From contig JAMCWF010000037.1 in NCBI GenBank assembly GCA_023481295.1, forward strand, positions 1 to 33,074: a DNA stretch of 33,074 bases. The letters are read 5' to 3'. Position 1 is the first letter of the stretch. The number at the start of each line of letters is the position of its first letter. Below, piece by piece: positions 27,671 through 33,074 of this stretch. Under the pieces are notes generated by a model, which saw nothing but the letters and a program-made list of their open reading frames with translations, made no database searches and was not told the origin of the DNA. The DNA is from Armatimonadota bacterium. Its GTDB lineage: Bacteria; Armatimonadota; Chthonomonadetes; Chthonomonadales; JAMCWF01. The position numbers were made by a program, and so were the translations under genes.

Positions 27671-28291
27671 TCATTGCGTCGGTAATTTATCGGATATCGC
27701 CAATGTCTCATTGGACAGTAGCTGCCGGAAGACCTTGGATACGCTCAGATAGGGGGACAGGCTCTTGCTGGTTTTGGTCAATACCAGCATCCCTTGCCAG
27801 GTTGCCAGCAGAAAGAGAGCGGTATCGTCCACCGGCAGGTCGTCCCGAAAATCTCCGGTACCCATCCCAGCCTGAAGGCATTGAGCCAGCTCGTCCTGCA
27901 GTTGCCGAAAGACGTCGGCGATGCGGCATCGGAACAGGTCATTATGCTCGCTCATCTCAACCGACAGGTTGCCGAACGGGCACCCCCCTTTGTTTAGGAC
28001 CTGAAGCTGTTCCTGCGCAATGTTATCGAAAAAGGCAGCCAGTCTCTCCTTCGGCGGCCGGCTGCCGTCCTTTAAGGTTTCACCCAACGAACGCGAAAAA
28101 TTGCAGAGTCTCTCTTCCAACACCGCAAGGCCCAGATGTTCTTTACTCTTATAATGGTAGTAAAAATTGCTTTTTGATACTCCGCTTGCGGAAAGTACCT
28201 CATCCAGGCTGGTCGCACGATAACCCTTGCGGTAGAAGAGATCGGTTGCCACTCTCAGGATTTTCTCTTTATTGCAGCAGCCATTTGCCAT
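27671..28291 (-). CDS. TetR/AcrR-family transcriptional regulator
   Basis: HTH 'ILRVATDLFYRKGYRATSLDEVLSASGVSKSNFYYHYKSKEHL'; 'GGCPFGNLSVE' in the ligand domain. Start MANGCC (28291) has a GAGG RBS; ORF track start is 28309. Confidence 0.92.
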   Translation of the reverse strand: MANGCCNKEKILRVATDLFYRKGYRATSLDEVLSASGVSKSNFYYHYKSKEHLGLAVLEERLCNFSRSLGETLKDGSRPPKERLAAFFDNIAQEQLQVLNKGGCPFGNLSVEMSEHNDLFRCRIADVFRQLQDELAQCLQAGMGTGDFRDDLPVDDTALFLLATWQGMLVLTKTSKSLSPYLSVSKVFRQLLSNETLAISDKLPTQ

Positions 28292-28372
28292 TCGACTCAC
28301 CTCGCCCATCTAGACTTTCAAGAAATAGGAAGTATACCGGCGTCGGGACCTCCATAACCGCGCTCCAAACGA

Positions 28373-28395
28373 CTAGGTAGTACTAGTACGTACTA
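28373..28395 (-). promoter_or_regulatory. Putative TetR auto-operator
   Basis: ctaggtagtactagtacgtacta, pseudo-palindrome TAGTAC-N6-GTACTA. Confidence 0.65.
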
Positions 28396-28501
28396 AATTA
28401 TTGTACCACCCATTTCAATATTTATCAATACAAATCAACCCTTTCATAAAATTTTTTTCGCACTTAGGGGCTTGTTGAAAAATCGCTGGAGTGTGCCGCT
28501 T

Positions 28502-28602
28502 CGTCATTCCCGCGAAGGCGGGAATCCAGCCCCTTGCCTACCGGCAGGCAAGGATGCCAAAGCACTGGTGTCCAGGTTCCGTTTTGAGGCCTCGGAATGA
28601 CG
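28502..28602. repeat. Short palindromic interspersed repeat (CGTCATTCC...GGAATGACG)
   Basis: 9-bp terminal inverted repeats; internal hairpins ATTCCCGC-GAAG-GCGGGAAT and CCTTGCCT-ACCGGC-AGGCAAGG. Confidence 0.7.
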
Positions 28603-28880
28603 GACCGAGGGTATTGCAGTATTTTTTATCATTCTTAATGGCCTTCTATTTCACCGAATTCAAAAAAGTAATACGAGAAATTAACACCTTATACCGAACA
28701 TCGACTCGCACGCGACTCACCTCCTCCATCTCGAAAGCGATTTGGTCGTTTTATTCAAAAGTGACAGGATTTAACCGATTGAATGGTTAATTAATTGTTC
28801 ACAGTTTCAAGCGGGCTTGCGTTGGGTTGATATAGGCTGATTGGCAGGCGTTAATTTGATTTAGGAGGAGAAAAACGTAA

Positions 28881-31106
28881 GTGAAGATCGTAACGATTAT
28901 CGCCGCCATCATTGCCATGTCGTCACTGGCAGTTGGTCGCTCAATCGCGGAGCCGTTGGTGGACTATGTCAATCCGTTCATTGGCACCACCAATGGCGGC
29001 AATATGTTTCCCGGCGCCAGCGCACCGTTCGGGATGGTACAGTTCAGTCCCGACACCAGAGCGCCATCGGTTGGGTACGACTACAACGATCATCAAATTC
29101 AAGGATTCAGCCTAACCCATATGAGTGGAGTGGGGTGCACCGACTACGGTGACGTGTTTTTAACCGCCACCACCGGGCCGATTGAAACGAACGACGTTTC
29201 CGATTACGAATCGGGATTCAGCCACTCCACCGAAGCGGCGTCTCCCGGTTACTACCGGGTTCGACTGGACCGGTGGGGAGTAGGTGTGCGTCTTACTGCA
29301 ACCACCCGCGCCGGAATGGCCGAGTTCCGGTTTCCTGCCGGGAGAACTGGCAACATTCTAGTTCCCATCAGTCACACTTTAACCAGAACCCTAGTGAGTC
29401 GGATTAAGATCGTCAACTCTACAACCATCGATGGATCGGTTACCAGCCAGGACTTTTGCGGCGCTCCGAGCCACTACACCGTTTACTTCGTGATGCAATT
29501 CAATCAGCCCTTTCAGCATCAGCAGGTTTGGGGTCATGGGAATGCGTCGGTGACTGGCAATTCGGCGGTTCAAAATAATGAGGTCGGCGACGTTGGGGCG
29601 GCCGTAAGCTGGAACTGCCCGCAGCCGAGGACGATCATCGTTCGAATCGGTATCTCATATGTGGATATTGCCGGCGCAGTTAAGAACTTACATCACGATA
29701 TAAAGGGCTGGAATTTCAATCAGGTTCGGCTGGCCACGCTCCACCGCTGGGATAATGCTTTAGGCGTGATTAAGGTTCAAGGCGGCGACCACCAGACATT
29801 GACCAAGTTCTACACCAGCCTCTACCACGTGCTGCTGATGCCGAACACCTACAGCGACGTGGACGGCCGATACCTCGGTTTCGATGATAAAATACATCAC
29901 GTGGCGCCCGGCCATATTATATACGCCAACTTTTCGGGCTGGGATATCTATCGAACCGAGGTGCCGCTGCTGGCCTTGATTGAGCCGCGCCGATTGGAGG
30001 ATATGTGTCAATCCATCGTAAAGATGTATCAGTACGGCGGCTGGATCGACCGCTGGCCGCAAGACAATACCTATACCAACGTGATGTGCGGCAGCCCGCT
30101 CACCACCGCGATGGTTACCGCCTGGACCGCGGGCCTGCACCGATTTGACATCCACACCGCCTATCAGGGTATGTGGAAGGATGCCACCGAACCGGCGCCT
30201 CCCGGCCATCCCTACGCGGGTGAGACCGGAATTACCTACCTCAATCGGTTGGGCTATATCCCCTATAACCGGATCGGCTACGGGGCGGTTTCACAGACGG
30301 AGGAAGATTGCTACGCCTACTCGGCGCTGGCTTTACTCTCGTCGGAGCTCGGCAATTCGGGTAACGCCCGTATTATGGCGCACCGCGCACTTCTGTATCG
30401 CAATCTGTTTGATCCTAAAACCGGCTTTATACGGCCGAAAGCGGCCAACGGTTCCTGGCTGTCGCCGTTTAACCCGAACAGCGGCCACGGCTACGTCGAA
30501 GGGTCGGGATGGGAGTATCTCTGGTTCGTACCGCAGGATGTGGCGGGCCTGATTCACCTGCTGGGCGGCGATAAGCCTTTCAACGCAAAGCTGGATGAGT
30601 TCTTTAACGGGCATCACTATGATCCCTCTAATGAACCCGATCTGCAGGCGCCATTCCTCTATGACTATTCGGGCGAGCCCTGGAAAACGCAGGCGCTGGT
30701 GCGTGCTCTGGTCTCCAGTGCTTACCATAACAATCCAGCCGGGTTGCCGGGAAACGACGACTGCGGCACCATGTCGGCTTGGTATATCTTTTCAGCGATC
30801 GGCTTCTATCCGACCGACCCGGCTCGGGATGATTATGAGCTGGTCAGCCCGATCTTCTCTCAGGTGGAGATGCGGGTTGGCTTGAACCGGCATCGAATGA
30901 TCGTAACCGCCTATAATGTATCGAAGCGGGATCGGTACATCGAAAAGGTCTCTCTCAACGGTAAAGCGTGGGAACGTCCATGGATTTCCTTGAAGGATAT
31001 CGAGGATCGAGGAAGGCTTTACTACCGGTTAGGTCACAACCCAAATAAGTCCTGGGGCGTATCGGAGAAGGTGAGACCACCGTCCCTTTCCACGAGTGGT
31101 GTTTGA
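28881..31106 (+). CDS. Secreted GH92-family alpha-mannosidase-like glycoside hydrolase
   Basis: 'VNPFIGTTNGGNMFPGASAPFGMVQFSPDT', 'GFSLTHMSGVGC', 'GNDDCGTMSAWYIFSAIGFYP'; GTG start after TTAGGAGGAG. Confidence 0.93.
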   Translation: MKIVTIIAAIIAMSSLAVGRSIAEPLVDYVNPFIGTTNGGNMFPGASAPFGMVQFSPDTRAPSVGYDYNDHQIQGFSLTHMSGVGCTDYGDVFLTATTGPIETNDVSDYESGFSHSTEAASPGYYRVRLDRWGVGVRLTATTRAGMAEFRFPAGRTGNILVPISHTLTRTLVSRIKIVNSTTIDGSVTSQDFCGAPSHYTVYFVMQFNQPFQHQQVWGHGNASVTGNSAVQNNEVGDVGAAVSWNCPQPRTIIVRIGISYVDIAGAVKNLHHDIKGWNFNQVRLATLHRWDNALGVIKVQGGDHQTLTKFYTSLYHVLLMPNTYSDVDGRYLGFDDKIHHVAPGHIIYANFSGWDIYRTEVPLLALIEPRRLEDMCQSIVKMYQYGGWIDRWPQDNTYTNVMCGSPLTTAMVTAWTAGLHRFDIHTAYQGMWKDATEPAPPGHPYAGETGITYLNRLGYIPYNRIGYGAVSQTEEDCYAYSALALLSSELGNSGNARIMAHRALLYRNLFDPKTGFIRPKAANGSWLSPFNPNSGHGYVEGSGWEYLWFVPQDVAGLIHLLGGDKPFNAKLDEFFNGHHYDPSNEPDLQAPFLYDYSGEPWKTQALVRALVSSAYHNNPAGLPGNDDCGTMSAWYIFSAIGFYPTDPARDDYELVSPIFSQVEMRVGLNRHRMIVTAYNVSKRDRYIEKVSLNGKAWERPWISLKDIEDRGRLYYRLGHNPNKSWGVSEKVRPPSLSTSGV

Positions 31107-31157
31107 AAATGATTAGGCTGGAATTTCGGCTTTAATCACATAGGTCGTTACGAAACA

Positions 31158-31400
31158 GTTCAGTTTTACGGGAATTTTTGGAGCGCGATGGATTTCACCA
31201 CCGTCCTGATTTTCCCCCTGAGAGGTGTTAAAAAGATAGGGTCAAGCCTTGAAGGACAGCCGACGACCCCCATCCTCACCTTCCCCCTAGGAGGGGGAAG
31301 GGATTCACTCGCGGATAATCTAATCTCCCTCCCCCTAGGAGGGGGAGGGTTAGGGTGGGGGTGGATTGTGTAATCGAGAATGATTCCCGCAAAACTGAAC
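31158..31400. mobile_element. MITE-like element copy 2 (243 bp, 18-bp terminal inverted repeats)
   Basis: Ends GTTCAGTTTTACGGGAAT / ATTCCCGCAAAACTGAAC; same length and orientation as copy 1, about 13 mismatches by hand. Confidence 0.75.
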
Positions 31401-31470
31401 TCATACGCTGTTACCGGTAGTACATTTCCCAACTGGCGAAAGGGTACAATTCAAATCAGCGTTAACAACC

Positions 31471-31848
31471 TCATCGTTTGGGTACTGGGTCATAGGTTCC
31501 TAAAGGCACATTTGCACGGCAAGACCATATTCTTCGAATTGTTAGGTTAAGGCCTCGAAATATGCCAAAGCGATGCACTGCCTCTATTGAGTACTCAGAA
31601 CAGGTCGGACGATACCGGTATTCGACATAGCCTTTAAGATGCGGACTAATATGGACTTGGTAGAGGCGTACTGTTGCAATGTAGAGTCTGACCGTTACTT
31701 GATCTGATGGCTTCCGGCAAGCATCAATTCGGGTTAATAATATTAGTAATAGGGAAAATGTTAGCCATGTTTGTGGCCTTTTCAGGGATTTCCGCAATGG
31801 GGGTATTTTGCACTTGCCTGTAAACGACCATTTCGGCAATGTGGGCAA
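31471..31848 (-). CDS. yidD: YidD-domain protein (putative membrane protein insertion efficiency factor)
   Basis: 'YQVHISPHLKGYVEYRYRPTCSEYSIEAVHRFGIFRGLNLTIRRIWSC'. N-terminal boundary uncertain (TTG at 31848). Confidence 0.72.
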   Translation of the reverse strand: MPTLPKWSFTGKCKIPPLRKSLKRPQTWLTFSLLLILLTRIDACRKPSDQVTVRLYIATVRLYQVHISPHLKGYVEYRYRPTCSEYSIEAVHRFGIFRGLNLTIRRIWSCRANVPLGTYDPVPKR

Positions 31849-31859
31849 CGTACGATCCG

Positions 31860-32050
31860 AGCCTTGTAAGTAGTCGTGAAACGACGCCGACCCCTCTTTT
31901 CAGACACCTTAGGATCGGGAGCCGCCACCTGCATCGTCGCCGGTTTGGTGGACCCTGCGCTCCGATCGGCTTCGCTGCGCTTTGCCTCACTTCGCTCAGG
32001 CCCCACCAAACCCATCATCTCTTTAAACTTCAAACCACTACCGTTCATCT
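31860..32050 (-). pseudogene. Truncated N-terminus of an IS3-type transposase orfA / HTH protein
   Basis: Minus-strand 'MNGSGLKFKEMMGLVG...MQVAAPDPKVSEKRGRRRFTTTYKARIV' resembles the orfA N-terminus, then homology breaks off. Confidence 0.55.
31942..32012. repeat. Palindromic repeat (10-bp arms GGTTTGGTGG/CCACCAAACC) inside the transposase remnant
   Basis: Arms at 31942-31951 and 32003-32012; interior encodes RSEA-like repeats. Confidence 0.65.
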
Positions 32051-32195
32051 TGAAACCTCCTCGCCCTCTACACGAATTGTAGCAGAGAGGCTGTTTCACT
32101 CATGTTGACACAGAGGGAGTACATTTTTCAGTAATTGCATGGAGCCCCTCAATTCAATACATAACGACATTTATTTTTCTATGTTGGCATTGCTC

Positions 32196-33074
32196 TCAGT
32201 GCAGAAAGTGCCGAATTCCGGTAAATACCATCGCAATCCCATGGCGGTCGGCCACCTCGATAGTCTCCGCATCCTTCACCGAGCCACCGGGCTGGATGAT
32301 GGCGGTAATTCCGGCCACCGCCGCCACCTCCGGCCCGTCCGGGAAGGGAAAGAAGGCATCGGAGGCCATCACCGCGCTTTTTGCCTTTTCACCGGCCTGG
32401 CCAACTGCCAGCCGAACCGATTGAACCCGATTCATCTGACCCGCTCCCACACCGATCACCTGCCGGTTTTTGGTGAAGACAATCGCGTTTGATCTCACAT
32501 GCTTGACCACCTTCCAGGCGAAGAGAAGCTCGGCGATCTCCTCGTCGGTCGGCGGTCGTTGAGTCACCATCTTCAGATCGCTGGCGGTTAGCACGTGATG
32601 ATCCGGGTCCTGGGCCAGCAGTCCGCCGGTAACCCGCTTCAAATCCACCGGCTCGTGACTTCCATCCCACTCCTGCAGGGAGGCAACCTCCATCAAACGA
32701 AGGTTTGCGCCCCATTTTTTCTTCTCGGTCAAGATCGGCAAAGCGGCCGGCTCGTACCCCGGCGCGATAATCGCCTCAAAAAAGGTGTTTTTGCCGGTAA
32801 TGAACTCGGCGGTGGCGGTATCCAATGTGCGATTCACCGCCAAGATTCCACCGAATGCGGAGACCGGATCGCCTTCCCGCGCCCGTTGAAATGCCTCGGC
32901 CAGTGTGGCTGCCACCGCCACCCCGCATGGGTTGGTATGCTTAATGATCACCGCGGCCGGCTCATCCTTTGCCCACTCCTTCACTGTTTCCAGGGCCGCG
33001 TTGATGTCGTAAATGTTGTTAAACGAAAGATCCTTGCCATGAATTTGTCGGGCATATGGAGACCTTGAATCAAC
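32196..33074 (-). CDS. purH: Bifunctional AICAR formyltransferase/IMP cyclohydrolase PurH, 5' truncated by window edge
   Basis: '[25 protein letters not shown]', '[13 protein letters not shown]', '[14 protein letters not shown]', '[11 protein letters not shown]', '[10 protein letters not shown]'; frame open to the window end. Confidence 0.95.
   Translation of the reverse strand, partial: VDSRSPYARQIHGKDLSFNNIYDINAALETVKEWAKDEPAAVIIKHTNPCGVAVAATLAEAFQRAREGDPVSAFGGILAVNRTLDTATAEFITGKNTFFEAIIAPGYEPAALPILTEKKKWGANLRLMEVASLQEWDGSHEPVDLKRVTGGLLAQDPDHHVLTASDLKMVTQRPPTDEEIAELLFAWKVVKHVRSNAIVFTKNRQVIGVGAGQMNRVQSVRLAVGQAGEKAKSAVMASDAFFPFPDGPEVAAVAGITAIIQPGGSVKDAETIEVADRHGIAMVFTGIRHFLH

Noticed and set aside
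27613-28380. 255-aa plus-strand ORF antisense to tetR
   Set aside because: Arg/Pro/Ser-rich shadow frame; the TetR frame has unmistakable family motifs.
31166-31432. 88-aa minus-strand ORF
   Set aside because: Same repeat-derived spurious ORF as at 11459-11800.

Overview
The window is a gene-dense bacterial chromosomal segment carrying about 24 supportable protein-coding genes, with no rRNA, tRNA or CRISPR array recognised by eye. Main content: (i) carbohydrate-catabolism genes (GH51-like C-terminus, GH39/GH5-like, GH13-like, GH92, a sulfatase-superfamily protein, a GxSxG esterase, a ROK kinase, GalT and a DgoD-like enolase); (ii) a minus-strand GT4 / B12-radical SAM / SPASM-radical SAM cluster; (iii) cell-envelope genes (PAP2 phosphatase, UppP, PBP4-type DacB); (iv) housekeeping genes (MoaB/MogA, SmpB, YidD, PurH); (v) a TetR regulator next to an ECF-like sigma factor. 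The strongest non-coding observations are: a full-consensus sigma54 (-24/-12) promoter exactly in front of the GT4/radical-SAM cluster; two copies of a 23-bp pseudo-palindrome (20/23 identical), one upstream of tetR and one upstream of the sigma factor gene in the same orientation, suggesting a TetR -> ECF sigma switch; and two equal-length (243 bp) MITE-like elements with 18-bp terminal inverted repeats and a G-quadruplex-prone core. All alignments were done by hand. Taxonomy cannot be fixed from the sequence alone.
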